DNA of 64,000 nucleotides. It comes from Micromonospora okii. Its GTDB lineage: Bacteria; Actinomycetota; Actinomycetes; Mycobacteriales; Micromonosporaceae. The notes beneath the pieces are model-generated. The model saw only the letters and a program-made list of their open reading frames with translations. It ran no database searches and was not told the origin of the DNA. The position numbers and the translations under genes were made by a program. This document shows positions 36,775 through 46,400 of the stretch, in pieces (the first letter of the stretch is position 1; each line of letters opens with the position of its first letter). The DNA lies in NCBI RefSeq assembly GCF_020884795.1, contig NZ_BBZF01000022.1, positions 186,001 to 250,000 on the forward strand. The letters are read 5' to 3'.

Positions 36775-38109
36775 GTGAGCGCCCAACAGACGTACCGCTA
36801 CCTCGGCTCCTCCGCCCTGCGTGCCGACGGCCTCGCCCTGTCCACCAGCGGCGGGCCCGCCCCGAACCCCCGGTTCTTCGCCGGCTTCCTCACCACGCCG
36901 CAGCCGGCCGCCGTCGGGCTCCTCGCCGTGGCCGAGGTCGCCCGCACCCGCTACTTCCGGCCGGTCAGCCCGGCCAGCCTCGACCCGGTCGTCACCGGCA
37001 GCCGGGACCGGCTGCGGTTCGAGTCGTTCTCCGGCTGCTGCGGCGTCTACGCCCGCCTCGACGCCCTGCCCGAGGGGCTCGACGGCGACGTCCTGGAGCA
37101 CGGCACCACCAACGTGGACGTCAACAACCCGCTGCGTCAGGCGCTCGCCCGCGTCGGCGGCCTCGACCCGCTGCGCCTCTGCGTCGGCCCCGACGACCTC
37201 ACCGTGGAGACGATGGACGGCGCGGTCGTGGAGAAGAAGGTGCCGCTGCCGTCGCGCTGGCTGCGCGGCTTCGCCGAGGTGCAGGTCCTCGCCGCCGCGT
37301 TCGAGCCGCGGGCGGAGCTCCCGGCCGCCGAGGCGGCGGCGTTCCTGCGCCGGCTGCCGACCACCGGCGACCGCTCGGTGCTCTGGGCGGTCCCGGCCGG
37401 CCGAACGCTGCGGCTGACCTCCCGACCCGTCCCCGGCGCCGTGTGCCTGACCGGTCCCGCCCGGCTCACGGCCCTGCGCCCGATGCTGCGCTTCGCCCGG
37501 AGCCTACGGGTCTACGGGCCCACCGTCGGGGCCGGCTCGGCGCCGACGCCGAGCACCTGGGAGCTGGACACCGGGGCGCTGCGGCTCTCGCTCACCCTCT
37601 CGCCCGAGCCCTACCGCGGCTTCTCCGGCGAGGGCGCCGCCCTGACCGCGCTGGCCGGCGACGACGTGGCCGACGACGCCGACCTGATCTCCGCCCTGCT
37701 CGCCTGGGACCCGACCGTCGACGTGGACGCGCTGGCCACCGCCGCCGGCCTCGACGCCGCCCGGGTCCGGGGCGCCCTCGCCCAGCTCGGCACCGCCGGG
37801 CGGGTCGGCTACGACGTCTCCGAGGCGGCCTACTTCCACCGCGTCATGCCGTACGACGCCGGCCGGGCCGAGCGGGACAACCCCCGGCTGGTCGGCGCGC
37901 GGGCGCTGCTGGAGGCCGGGGCCGTCGACACCGACGCCGCCGGCGCCACCGTGCGCAGCGGCGACGAGGTCTACCGCGTGCGCCGGCTCCCCGACGACCG
38001 GTACACCTGCACCTGCCCCTGGTGGGCCAAGCACCGCGGCCGGCGCGGGCCGTGCAAGCACGCGCTCGCCACCCGGATGGCCGCCGCCGGCGTGCGGGAG
38101 GCGGTGTGA
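36775..38109 (+). CDS. SWIM zinc-finger protein
   Basis: The 444-residue protein has a C-terminal SWIM zinc finger with Cys412, Cys414, Cys427 and His429 (TCTCP followed by PCKHALA), a fold that binds nucleic acid or protein. The rest is a mixed alpha/beta region without a family I recognise. GTG at 36775 is chosen from the adjacent -10 box and because upstream sequence is not coding-like. Its stop overlaps the start of the DUF6493 gene (GTGA), a conserved pairing. In other actinobacteria and in Deinococcus-like bacteria such SWIM genes travel with MoxR ATPase and VWA genes in proposed conflict modules; those partners are absent here. Confidence 0.85.
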   Translation: MSAQQTYRYLGSSALRADGLALSTSGGPAPNPRFFAGFLTTPQPAAVGLLAVAEVARTRYFRPVSPASLDPVVTGSRDRLRFESFSGCCGVYARLDALPEGLDGDVLEHGTTNVDVNNPLRQALARVGGLDPLRLCVGPDDLTVETMDGAVVEKKVPLPSRWLRGFAEVQVLAAAFEPRAELPAAEAAAFLRRLPTTGDRSVLWAVPAGRTLRLTSRPVPGAVCLTGPARLTALRPMLRFARSLRVYGPTVGAGSAPTPSTWELDTGALRLSLTLSPEPYRGFSGEGAALTALAGDDVADDADLISALLAWDPTVDVDALATAAGLDAARVRGALAQLGTAGRVGYDVSEAAYFHRVMPYDAGRAERDNPRLVGARALLEAGAVDTDAAGATVRSGDEVYRVRRLPDDRYTCTCPWWAKHRGRRGPCKHALATRMAAAGVREAV

Positions 38110-40727
38110 AGAGCATGATCCGGCGCCGGGTGGAGCTGGCGGCCGGCGGCCCCAGCGACCTGTTCGACCTGATCGAGGCCGGTTCGGCCGGCCGGGTCGC
38201 CGACGCCCTGGCCGGGCTGGCCGAACAGCGGCGCCGCGCCCTCGGCGTCGAGCTGACCGACTGGGTCAGGACGCGGCGTCCCGTCCTCTGGGGCCCGGGC
38301 CGGGGCACCGCCCTGGCCGTCGCCGCGGTCGGCTGCCTGCCCACCGCCGCCCAGGCCGCCGCGCTCCTCGCCCGGCGCGGCGTCACCATCGACGGGGAAC
38401 GGGCGGCGCGGCTCGTCCGCGCGACCGCCGCCGATCGCGGCGTCGCCTGGCTGCCCGACCTCGCCCGGCGGTTGGCCGGCAAGCTGGCCCGCGACACCTG
38501 GGTCGAGCACTGGCGGTTCGTCGCCGCGCTGCTGCCCGCCGACGCCGAGCCGCCCGGGGACCGCTTCGTCGAGCTGTGGGTGCGGTCCCTGGCGTGGCCC
38601 GAGCGGCACCGTGGCGCGCCGGTGCCGCTGCCCGACCGGCTCCGCGCCGACCCGCTCCTGCCCGCGCTGCTGCCCCGGCTGTTCGAGATCGACGGCCTCG
38701 GCGCGTCGATGACGTTCGACGAGATCGTCTCCAACCGGCAGGACCGCCGGCCCGTCGTGCTGTCGGCCGCGCTCGCGCAGCTCGCCGCCGAGGGCGTGGT
38801 GGCGCGCACCGCCCTGCTCGACGGCGCGGTCGGCCGGCTGCTGCGCGGCGACCGTCCGGTCGCCCTGCGCGCCTTCACCACCCTGCTCGACCAGCTCCAG
38901 CCCACCACCGACGAGGTCGCCGCCCGCGCCACCGACTACCTGCGCCTGCTCGCCGACGCGCCCGCCCCCGTGGCGACCGTCGCGCAGAAGGCGCTGCGCG
39001 AGCTGCCCGACCTGGAACTGGAGGCGCTCCTCGACACCTCCCGGGAGGTGCTCCTCCGGCCCGACAAGACGCTGGTGCGCGGGCAGCTCGCCTGGCTCGA
39101 CCGGCTCGCCCGGCGGCACCGGGACCGGGCGGCGGAGATCGCCGAGGTGATCGCCGTCGCGGTCGACCACCCCGCCGTCGACCTGCGCGACCGGGCGACC
39201 GCGCTGGCCGCCCGGCACGGCCTCGCACCGGTCGCCGGCGGCCCCGCCCGCACCGCCCCGCGCGGCGACGACCTGCCGCACCCCGGCCCGGCGGCTCCCG
39301 CCCCGGCGGCGATCACCGACGTCGACGAGCTGGCCGAGGAGGTCGCCGCGCTGCTCGGCACCGAGCGAGGCGGCGAGCCCCTCGACCGGATCCTCGACGG
39401 CGTGGTGCGCCTCGCGGCGACCGACGGCCCCCGGCTGCGCGCCGCGCTCGCCCCGGTCCTCGCCCGCCGCCACTGGTCCTGGGCCACCGACCCCCACTGG
39501 GACCCGTGCAGCCTCTCCGGCCTCGTCGGCGAGGTGCTGGAGGCCGCCGGCGAGCCCCGCCCGGCGGCCCCGCAGCCGGGCCGGTGGGCCGCGCTGCTGG
39601 CCGCCCTCCGACGCCCCGACCGGTCGGCGGCCCAACCGGAACTCGTCACGACCGACCCCCGGCTCAACGCGCCGCACGCCCTGCTCCGGGCCCGCATCGT
39701 CGAGATCGGCCACCATCTCGGGGAGCCGGGCCACCCCGGCCTGCTCGCCGCCCCCACCTCGACCGACGGCGCGCTGGACCCACTGGCGCTGCTGGAGCGC
39801 CTCACCGAGCTCGGCGGGCGTGAGCCCTGGCACTGGGACCTCACCCAGGCGCTGCTGCGCCTGCCGCCCGGCGTCGACGACGCGCTGGCCGGCAAGGCCG
39901 AGGCGCTGGGCACCGCGGGCGGGGACCGGCTCGCCGCCTGGCTGCGCGCCGGCGGCCTGCCGGACCCGGTGCAGCGCGTCGTCACGCTCGCCCCGCGCGC
40001 CCGCAGGAAGGGCTACGACTGGGAGCACGACCAGCTCCCCGCCCGCCGCGTCGCGGTGGAGCTGCGCCCGCCCGCCGGCTACGACGACCGGTACGGCCTG
40101 CTGACCGCCGACCCGCCGCCGCTGCACACCGAGCCCCGCACCTGGGCGCGGCTCTGGCCGTCGCTGCTGCCCCACCACCGGGGCGTCGTCGCCGCGTACG
40201 TGCTGCCGGAGGTGGCCGCCGCCGCGGACATGGACCAGCGCGACGGCGCCCCCGTGCTGCCGCTGCTCGCCGACTGCGGCGGCGCGGGCGGGGCGGCCGT
40301 CGACCTCGCGCTGGCCTACGGCCTCGGCGCCCGCCACGGCGCCGACCGGGTCGCGGCGCTGGACGCCCTGCTCGCCCTGGCCGGGGCGGGCCGCCTCGAC
40401 GCCGCCGGGGTGGGCGGGCGGCTCGGCGAGCTGGTCGCCGGGCAGGCCGTGAAGCTGACCCGGGCGGTCGAGCCGCTGCGTGACGCCGCCACGGTGGGCG
40501 CCCCGCTGACCGTGTGGCGGCTGCTGGCCGCCGCGCTGCCGCCGCTGCTCGCCGCCGGGGCCCCGCCGCGCGGCCTGCCCGACCTGCTCACCCTGGCCAC
40601 GGAGACGGCCACGGCCACCGGCGTGCGGCTCGGGGTGCCGGGGCTGGCCGAGGTTGCCGCCCGGGGCGGGTCCACCCGGCTGGTGACCGAGGCGCGCCGC
40701 CTGCACCGGGCGCTGGCCGACGGCTGA
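38106..40727 (+). CDS. DUF6493-like HEAT-repeat protein
   Basis: The 873-residue, largely helical cytoplasmic protein has regularly spaced Leu/Ala helix pairs, suggesting HEAT/ARM-like repeats over most of its length. A linker rich in Pro/Ala lies near residue 390. No catalytic motif is evident. The assignment to DUF6493 rests on size, its fixed position behind a SWIM gene and sequence character. Start GTG at 38106 overlaps the SWIM stop by 3 bp, so the two proteins are probably made in equal amounts and act together. A hairpin follows. Confidence 0.72.
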   Translation: MKSMIRRRVELAAGGPSDLFDLIEAGSAGRVADALAGLAEQRRRALGVELTDWVRTRRPVLWGPGRGTALAVAAVGCLPTAAQAAALLARRGVTIDGERAARLVRATAADRGVAWLPDLARRLAGKLARDTWVEHWRFVAALLPADAEPPGDRFVELWVRSLAWPERHRGAPVPLPDRLRADPLLPALLPRLFEIDGLGASMTFDEIVSNRQDRRPVVLSAALAQLAAEGVVARTALLDGAVGRLLRGDRPVALRAFTTLLDQLQPTTDEVAARATDYLRLLADAPAPVATVAQKALRELPDLELEALLDTSREVLLRPDKTLVRGQLAWLDRLARRHRDRAAEIAEVIAVAVDHPAVDLRDRATALAARHGLAPVAGGPARTAPRGDDLPHPGPAAPAPAAITDVDELAEEVAALLGTERGGEPLDRILDGVVRLAATDGPRLRAALAPVLARRHWSWATDPHWDPCSLSGLVGEVLEAAGEPRPAAPQPGRWAALLAALRRPDRSAAQPELVTTDPRLNAPHALLRARIVEIGHHLGEPGHPGLLAAPTSTDGALDPLALLERLTELGGREPWHWDLTQALLRLPPGVDDALAGKAEALGTAGGDRLAAWLRAGGLPDPVQRVVTLAPRARRKGYDWEHDQLPARRVAVELRPPAGYDDRYGLLTADPPPLHTEPRTWARLWPSLLPHHRGVVAAYVLPEVAAAADMDQRDGAPVLPLLADCGGAGGAAVDLALAYGLGARHGADRVAALDALLALAGAGRLDAAGVGGRLGELVAGQAVKLTRAVEPLRDAATVGAPLTVWRLLAAALPPLLAAGAPPRGLPDLLTLATETATATGVRLGVPGLAEVAARGGSTRLVTEARRLHRALADG

Positions 40728-40737
40728 TCCGCCCGCC

Positions 40738-40766
40738 GCCCGGCCCCCGCCGCCGGGGGGCCGGGC
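40738..40766. terminator. GC hairpin after the SWIM/DUF6493 operon
   Basis: GCCCGGCCCCC (40738-40748) pairs with GGGGGCCGGGC (40756-40766) around 7 nt, 10 bp after the stop. Confidence 0.7.
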
Positions 40767-40878
40767 CGGCGCATTGACATATGGAAGTGCGTGCGATCAG
40801 GATGGGCCCACCCGTCGCCGAGGACCTCCGACCCGCCGCGCCGGCCGTCGGTCCGCGCGCCTTTCGAAAGGTGGCCCG

Positions 40879-43317
40879 ATGCCCCGCTCCGTTCCTCCCC
40901 GCCGCTGGCGACGGCGGCTGCCCGCCGCGACCGCCGCGGGCGCGGCCCTGCTCCTGCTGGCCGGCCCGGCCACCGCCGGCCCCGCCGCGCCGGCCGACGC
41001 CCCCGGGAACGCGCCCGCCGTCCTCGAACGCTTCGCCGACGAGGCGGCCGACGTGGTGGAGGTGACCGTCGCCGACACCGCCCGGCTCGACGAGCTGGTC
41101 GCCACCGGGGTCGACCTCGACCACCACGTCACCCGCACCGACCAGGGCGTCGTGGCGCACGCCGTGGTCACCCCCACCGAGGCCGCGGCGCTGCGGCGGA
41201 TGGGCTACCGGCTCGGCGCCGTCCTGCACACCTCGGCCGACTCCGCCGCGAGGGTCGCCGAACGCGAGGCGACCATCGGCGCGCACCGGGCGGAGAACCG
41301 CGCGTACTCCGCGAGCCTGCGCGCCACGGCCGCCGCCTCCGGCGTGCGGATCATCCGGGCCGACTACTACACCTCCGGCAGCAGCCAGGTGCTGTCGGTC
41401 GAGGCGAAGTGGGCCGAGGGTCAGACCTCGACGAGCACCCTGACGGTGTCCCGCGACAGCGGCCCCGGCACGCAGCCGGGCTCCGGTGGCACCCAGACCA
41501 TCTCCCGGTTCGTCGACGCCGGGGTCTACCTCTACCACCGGGGGGCCGCCACGGTCACCGCCCGGCCGCATCGCATCGAGGTGACCAGCCCGACCGGCGA
41601 CGTCGCGGTGGCCGAGGTGAAGGAGTGGCTGCCGATCCCCGACGACGACCCGGAGGGCCCCGGCTACCAGAAGGACTTCGTCACCAGCTACCTCACCCCG
41701 ACCGAGCTGTACGCGCGCGTCCGCCAGCTCGCCGCGGACTTCCCCCGGCTGGCCGAGGTCGTCGAGCTGCCGTACCGCACCAACGGGTACCGCCGCAAGG
41801 CGCAGGTGGTGCTCGGCGCCACGGCCGCCGACCGGGTCGCGGTCGACTCGTTGGCCTGGGGGCACGAGGGCGGCAACGAGATCTCCGTCGAGCTGGCCGA
41901 CCCGGGGGCGGCCGACCGGGCGCTGGAGGTCGCCGTGACCGGCAGGGCGATCCGGGTCAGCCTGGCCACCGACGCCGCCGGCGCGGTCACCAGCACCGCC
42001 GCCCAGGTCGTCGCGGCCCTCAACGCGCGGGCGGGCACGCTGGTGCGGGCGTACCCGTACCGGGGCAGCGCCGGCGACGGCAAGGTCTCGCCGGTCGCCG
42101 CGACCCCGCTGTCGGACAACCTGAAGGCGCCGGCCGGCGTGTCCCGCGACCCCCACCCGGTGTACGCCATCCGCATCGGCAAGCACCGGGACGGCTCCCG
42201 CACGGGAGTGCTCGCCTACGCGCAGGAACACGCGCGCGAGTGGGTCCCGCCGTTGGTGACGATCGAGACCGCCGAGCGGCTGCTGCGCAACTACGCCCAC
42301 GACAGCCGGACCCGGCAACTGCTCGACGACCTGGACATCTGGATCGCCCCCTCGATCAACCCCGACGGCGGGCACTACTCGTTCTACGACTTCGCCTCGC
42401 AGCGGCGCAACATGACCAACCACTGCCCGGCCGGCGGCGCGACCGACGCCCTCGCCCGCAACTCGTGGGGCGTGGACAACAACCGCAACTACAGCGAGTA
42501 CAGCCTCTTCGACGGGTACTCGGGCGCGTCGGCGAGCTGCACGAGCGACACGTACGCCGGGCCGGGCGAGCTGACCGAGCCGGAGAACAGGAACCTCGAC
42601 TGGCTGGCGCGACGGCCGAACGTCAAGTTCTCGATGAACCTGCACTCCTCGGGCAACTACTTCATGTGGTCCCCGGGCGCGTACTCGTTGCCGGGCCGGA
42701 TCTCGGCCCCGCGCCCGACGCTGGCCGAGGAGTCGTTCTTCTGGGGCGCGTCCTCGCGGATCCTGACCGCGATCAAGCGGCACCGCAACATGGCCGTCAC
42801 CCCGGCCCGGACCGGCCCCATCTCCGACGTGCTCTACTCGGCGGCGGGAAACTCCGGTGACATGCTCTGGTACCGGTACGGCATCTACGCCTGGAACTTC
42901 GAGGTCGGCAACACCTTCCAGCCGGCGTGGGACGAGGCGCACCAGCAGAGCCAGGAGTTCGCCAACGGCCTGGTCGAGCTGATGCGGGTGGCGCGGGACT
43001 TCGACCGCGACCGGCGGCGCCCGGACAGCCGGCTCTCCCTCGCCCCCGGCGCGACCCCGGGCACGGTGGACGTGCGCTTCGAGGTCAGCGAGCCGGCGGC
43101 GGTGTTCTACACCCTCGACGGCGGCCGGCCGACCTACGCCTCCACCCTGTACGGCTCCGCCGGCATCCGGGAGGGCGGGGAGACGCTCACCGTCCCGGCC
43201 GGCACCACGATCCACTGGTTCTCGGTGGACGCGGCCGGCAACGTCGAGAAGAACTACCGCCCGGACGGCCACGGCAAGAACTTCAACAAGGGCCGGGCGG
43301 TGCTGCCCGCCCGCTGA
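40879..43317 (+). CDS. Secreted M14 zinc carboxypeptidase
   Basis: The 812-residue exported metallocarboxypeptidase removes C-terminal residues from peptides. ATG at 40879 has GAAAGGTGG upstream and starts a signal peptide (RRWRRRLPAATAAGAALLLL). Zinc ligands His451 and Glu454 (EHAREW) and His589 (NLHSSG), and catalytic Glu675 (NFEVGN), are in place. Two unusual parts stand out. About 110 extra residues, beta-rich and rich in Ala/Asp/Val, are inserted between the first M14 strand region (PYRTNGYRRKAQ) and YAIRIGK. The C-terminus (about 720-800) is a chitobiase/CHB_HEX_C-like beta domain. The gene is monocistronic, between two strong hairpins. Confidence 0.9.
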   Translation: MPRSVPPRRWRRRLPAATAAGAALLLLAGPATAGPAAPADAPGNAPAVLERFADEAADVVEVTVADTARLDELVATGVDLDHHVTRTDQGVVAHAVVTPTEAAALRRMGYRLGAVLHTSADSAARVAEREATIGAHRAENRAYSASLRATAAASGVRIIRADYYTSGSSQVLSVEAKWAEGQTSTSTLTVSRDSGPGTQPGSGGTQTISRFVDAGVYLYHRGAATVTARPHRIEVTSPTGDVAVAEVKEWLPIPDDDPEGPGYQKDFVTSYLTPTELYARVRQLAADFPRLAEVVELPYRTNGYRRKAQVVLGATAADRVAVDSLAWGHEGGNEISVELADPGAADRALEVAVTGRAIRVSLATDAAGAVTSTAAQVVAALNARAGTLVRAYPYRGSAGDGKVSPVAATPLSDNLKAPAGVSRDPHPVYAIRIGKHRDGSRTGVLAYAQEHAREWVPPLVTIETAERLLRNYAHDSRTRQLLDDLDIWIAPSINPDGGHYSFYDFASQRRNMTNHCPAGGATDALARNSWGVDNNRNYSEYSLFDGYSGASASCTSDTYAGPGELTEPENRNLDWLARRPNVKFSMNLHSSGNYFMWSPGAYSLPGRISAPRPTLAEESFFWGASSRILTAIKRHRNMAVTPARTGPISDVLYSAAGNSGDMLWYRYGIYAWNFEVGNTFQPAWDEAHQQSQEFANGLVELMRVARDFDRDRRRPDSRLSLAPGATPGTVDVRFEVSEPAAVFYTLDGGRPTYASTLYGSAGIREGGETLTVPAGTTIHWFSVDAAGNVEKNYRPDGHGKNFNKGRAVLPAR

Positions 43318-43323
43318 CCGGCC

Positions 43324-43357
43324 GGCCCGGCCCGGGGCGTGCTCCCCGGGCCGGGCC
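43324..43357. terminator. Perfect 14-bp GC hairpin after the M14 gene
   Basis: GGCCCGGCCCGGGG (43324-43337) pairs with CCCCGGGCCGGGCC (43344-43357) around CGTGCT, 6 bp after the stop codon. Confidence 0.85.
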
Positions 43358-43466
43358 TCCCGTCGACGACGCGGCGACCCGGTCGGCCGCGGACCGCTGC
43401 GGCCGACGTCGGTGCGGGGGCGGCCGGTGAGCGCCCGGCGCCCCGGGGTGCGGTTCGCTTCACAGT

Positions 43467-43480
43467 CTGCAAGCTTGCAG
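43467..43480. promoter_or_regulatory. Palindromic operator CTGCAAG-CTTGCAG before the TetR gene
   Basis: A perfect 14-bp palindrome lies 31 bp before the GTG of the TetR gene. A degenerate second copy follows (CTGCAA at 43483-43488, then TTGTAC near 43495). This is typical of an autoregulating TetR repressor that also controls the adjacent efflux gene. Confidence 0.65.
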
Positions 43481-43511
43481 AGCCTGCAAAAATTCTTGTA
43501 CGCTTCGCCGC

Positions 43512-44126
43512 GTGACGCCGTCCCCGCCCGCCTCCGCCCCCGGTCGGCGTGACCGCAAGAAGCGGCAGACCCGCGCCGCGCTGGTCGAAGCGGCGCTGCG
43601 CCTCGTCGCCGAGCGCGGGCTGGACCACGTGACGGTGGAGGAGATCAGCGCGGCGGCGGACGTCTCCGCACGCACCTTCTTCAACTACTTCGCCTGCAAG
43701 GACGACGCCCTCGTCGGCGACCACGACGCCGACGCCGACCGGATCCTGGCGCGGCTGACCGCCGTGCCGCCGGAGGTCCCCGTGCTGGCCGCGCTGCGCG
43801 CCGCCGTCGCCGAGGTGATCGAGGAGGTGCAGGCCGAACGCGAGCTGTGGTGCCTGCGGATGGACGTGGTGACGCGCAACCCCGCGCTGCTGCCGCGCCT
43901 GGTCGCCGGCAACGTCGAGGTCGAGAACGCCGTCGCCGGGGTCATCGCCGCCCGCGTCGGCGTCGCCCCCGACCACCCCTATCCCGCCCTCGTCGCGGCG
44001 GTGACCGGGGCGGCCCTGCGCGCCGCGACGACCCGCTGGGCGACGGCCGGCGATAACCGAAACCTGGCCGACCTCGTTGACGAGGCATTCGCCGCGCTGG
44101 CCGCCGGCCTGCCGGCGCCCCGCTGA
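43512..44126 (+). CDS. TetR-family repressor of the adjacent efflux pump
   Basis: The 204-residue protein has an N-terminal TetR helix-turn-helix (about residues 17-63; TVEEISAAADVSARTFFNYF) and a variable helical ligand domain. GTG at 43512 is used. It is followed 51 bp later, on the same strand, by a DHA2 multidrug transporter, the classic repressor-pump pairing. The palindrome at 43467 is its likely operator. Inducers are expected to be pump substrates. Confidence 0.9.
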   Translation: MTPSPPASAPGRRDRKKRQTRAALVEAALRLVAERGLDHVTVEEISAAADVSARTFFNYFACKDDALVGDHDADADRILARLTAVPPEVPVLAALRAAVAEVIEEVQAERELWCLRMDVVTRNPALLPRLVAGNVEVENAVAGVIAARVGVAPDHPYPALVAAVTGAALRAATTRWATAGDNRNLADLVDEAFAALAAGLPAPR

Positions 44127-44177
44127 ACCCGGCCCACCGCCAGTCCCGATCACTGTCAGCTACGTGAGGAATCGCCG

Positions 44178-45767
44178 ATGGCCTCTACCGCCCTGCCCGT
44201 CAAGACCCCCGGAGTCGGCACCGGGCGCATGTCCCGCCGCGAGGTGCTCCAGGCCCTCTCCGGCCTGATGGTCGGCATGTTCGTCGCGGTCGTCGCCTCG
44301 ACGGTCGTGGCGAACGCGTTGCCGCGCATCGTCGCCGACCTGAACGGCACCCAGACCGTCTACACCTGGATCGTCACCGCCGAGCTGCTGGCCATGACGG
44401 CGACCGTGCCGCTGTGGGGCAAGATGGCCGACCTCTACAGCAAGAAGCTGCTCATCCAGCTCTCCCTCGGGCTGTTCGTGGCCGGCTCGCTGATCGCCGG
44501 CTTCTCCCCGAACGTCGAGGTGCTCGTGGTCAGCAGGGTCGTGCAGGGCGTCGGCGCCGGCGGCATGACCGCCCTGGCCACGATCGTCATGGCGGCGATG
44601 ATCCCGCCCCGCGAGCTGGGCCGCTACGCCGGCATCTTCGGCGCGGTGTTCGGCGTCGCCACCATCGCCGGCCCGCTCATCGGCGGCGTGCTGGTCGACA
44701 CGTCGTGGCTCGGCTGGCGCTGGTGCTTCCTGATCGGCGTGCCGTTCAGCCTGCTCTCCATCGTCCTGCTCCAGCGCACCCTGCACCTGCCGGTGACCCG
44801 GCGGAAGGTCCGCATCGACTGGCTCGGCGCGCTGCTCATCACCGCCGGGGTCTGCACCATGCTGATCTGGTCGTCGCTGGCCGGCAACAAGTTCGCCTGG
44901 GCCTCCGGGTGGACCGCCCTGCTGGTCGGCGGCGGGCTCGTCCTGCTGGCGCTGGCCGTGCTGGTGGAGTCCCGCGCGGCCGAGCCGATCGTGCCACTGA
45001 GCATCTTCCGCAACCGCACGGTGTCGCTGGCCACCATCGCGAGCACGCTGGTCGGCGTGGCCATGATCGGCGGCACCGTCTTCCTGTCCCAGTACTTCCA
45101 GATCTCGCTCGGTCAGTCGCCGACGGTGGCCGGGCTGATGAGCCTGCCCATGATCCTCGGTCTGCTGGTCTCCTCGACCGTCGCCGGGCAGCTCATCACC
45201 AAGTACGGCCGGTGGAAGCGCTACCTGCTGACCGGCGGCGTCGTGATGACGCTGGGCATGGTGCTGCTGTCCACCATCGACGCCCACACCAACAGGCTGC
45301 TGCTCGGCACGTACATGGCGGTGCTCGGCATCGGCGTGGGTCTGCTGATGCAGAACCTCGTCCTCGCCGCGCAGAACGACGTGCCCGCGCAGGAACTGGG
45401 CGCCACCACCTCCGCGCTGACCTTCTTCCGCAGCATGGGCGCGGCGATCGGGGTCAGCGCCCTGGGCGCCGTCCTGGCAAACCGGGTGGCCTCGCTGACC
45501 GCCAAGAAGCTCGGGCCGCTCGCCGCGGGTGCCGGCGAGGGCGGCTCCACCGAGGTGCCCGACCTGTCGGCCCTGCCCGAGCCGGTGCTCCGGGTGGTGC
45601 GGGACGTGTACGGGATCGCCACGGCCGAGCTGTTCCTCGTCGGCGCGCCGTTCGCCCTGCTCTCCCTGGTCGCGGTGCTGTTCATCAGGGAGAAGCCGCT
45701 GCACACCCTCAGCGGCAGCGAGCGGCTCGCCCAGGAGGAGGCCGCCGGCGCGCCCCCGACGCGCTGA
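44178..45767 (+). CDS. DHA2-family (14-TM) multidrug MFS transporter
   Basis: The 529-residue proton-driven drug exporter of the EmrB/QacA group has fourteen predicted helices. Motif A appears as GKMADLYSKK after helix 2, and the antiporter motif C region is GVATIAGPLIGG. ATG at 44178 follows GTGAGGA. The cytoplasmic C-terminus is short. It is co-transcribed with, and probably controlled by, the TetR protein upstream. Confidence 0.92.
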   Translation: MASTALPVKTPGVGTGRMSRREVLQALSGLMVGMFVAVVASTVVANALPRIVADLNGTQTVYTWIVTAELLAMTATVPLWGKMADLYSKKLLIQLSLGLFVAGSLIAGFSPNVEVLVVSRVVQGVGAGGMTALATIVMAAMIPPRELGRYAGIFGAVFGVATIAGPLIGGVLVDTSWLGWRWCFLIGVPFSLLSIVLLQRTLHLPVTRRKVRIDWLGALLITAGVCTMLIWSSLAGNKFAWASGWTALLVGGGLVLLALAVLVESRAAEPIVPLSIFRNRTVSLATIASTLVGVAMIGGTVFLSQYFQISLGQSPTVAGLMSLPMILGLLVSSTVAGQLITKYGRWKRYLLTGGVVMTLGMVLLSTIDAHTNRLLLGTYMAVLGIGVGLLMQNLVLAAQNDVPAQELGATTSALTFFRSMGAAIGVSALGAVLANRVASLTAKKLGPLAAGAGEGGSTEVPDLSALPEPVLRVVRDVYGIATAELFLVGAPFALLSLVAVLFIREKPLHTLSGSERLAQEEAAGAPPTR

Positions 45768-45782
45768 GCCACCCGTTGCCCG

Positions 45783-45818
45783 GCGCGGCGGCGCCCCGCC
45801 CGGGGGGCGTCGCCGCGC
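45783..45818. terminator. GC hairpin after the efflux gene
   Basis: GCGCGGCGGCGCCCC (45783-45797) pairs with GGGGCGTCGCCGCGC (45804-45818) with one mismatch and a 6-nt loop. It lies between convergent genes and can serve both. Confidence 0.75.
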
Positions 45819-45875
45819 GCGGCCGACTGGTGACCGTCGCCGCACCGGCACGCCCCCCGGACGGCGGGCCGACGG

Positions 45876-46256
45876 TTACGGGGTGTCGACGACCTCCCGC
45901 CCCAGGGGCCAGAACGCCGTGGGGACGAGCTTGAAGTTGGCGATCCCGAACGGGATGCCGATGATCGTGACGCAGAGCGCGACACCGGCGGCGATATGGG
46001 ACAGGGCCAGCCACCAGCCCGCCAGCACCACCCAGAGGACGTTGGCCAGCCCCGAGCCGACGCCCGCGCCCGGCTTCGGCACCACTGTCCGGCCGAAGGG
46101 CCACAGCGAGTAGCCGGCCAGCCGCAGGGAGGCGACGCCGAACGGGATGGTGACGACCAGCGCGAAGCAGATCAGCGCGGCGATGCCGTACCCGATCGCC
46201 AGCACGATCCCGCCGCCGAAGACGAGCCACAACACGTTCAGCAGAAAGCGAATCAC
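45876..46256 (-). CDS. YccF-domain inner-membrane protein
   Basis: The 126-residue membrane protein contains two copies of the YccF (DUF307) unit. Each has a hydrophobic NVLW start, a TIPFG or GIPFG turn and a WPFGR or WPLGR end. Three or four helices are predicted. Function is unknown; E. coli YccF is an uncharacterised membrane protein. GTG at 46256 matches the family's usual start (VIRFLLNVLW), though its GAGAGG site touches the start codon. A GTG nine codons upstream is the alternative. Confidence 0.82.
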   Translation of the reverse strand: MIRFLLNVLWLVFGGGIVLAIGYGIAALICFALVVTIPFGVASLRLAGYSLWPFGRTVVPKPGAGVGSGLANVLWVVLAGWWLALSHIAAGVALCVTIIGIPFGIANFKLVPTAFWPLGREVVDTP

Positions 46257-46314
46257 CCTCTCAGCATGACCCGCCCCCGCCACCCTGCCTCTCCCGCCAA
46301 CCCGCCGGGCCCGG

Positions 46315-46400
46315 GGCGTCCGGCCCCGCTGATCCGCCAGCCCCGGGCGTCCGGCCCCGCTGACCCGCCACCCCGGGCGTCCGGTCCCGCCGAAGCGCCG
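46315..46400 (+). repeat. Short tandem repeat, about 30 bp x 2.7
   Basis: Units begin GGCGTCCGGCCCCGCTGA at 46315 (31 bp) and 46346 (30 bp), with a partial, more diverged copy from 46376. A further degenerate copy may precede. The array sits in the 242-bp gap between two divergent genes and is not coding. Confidence 0.7.
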
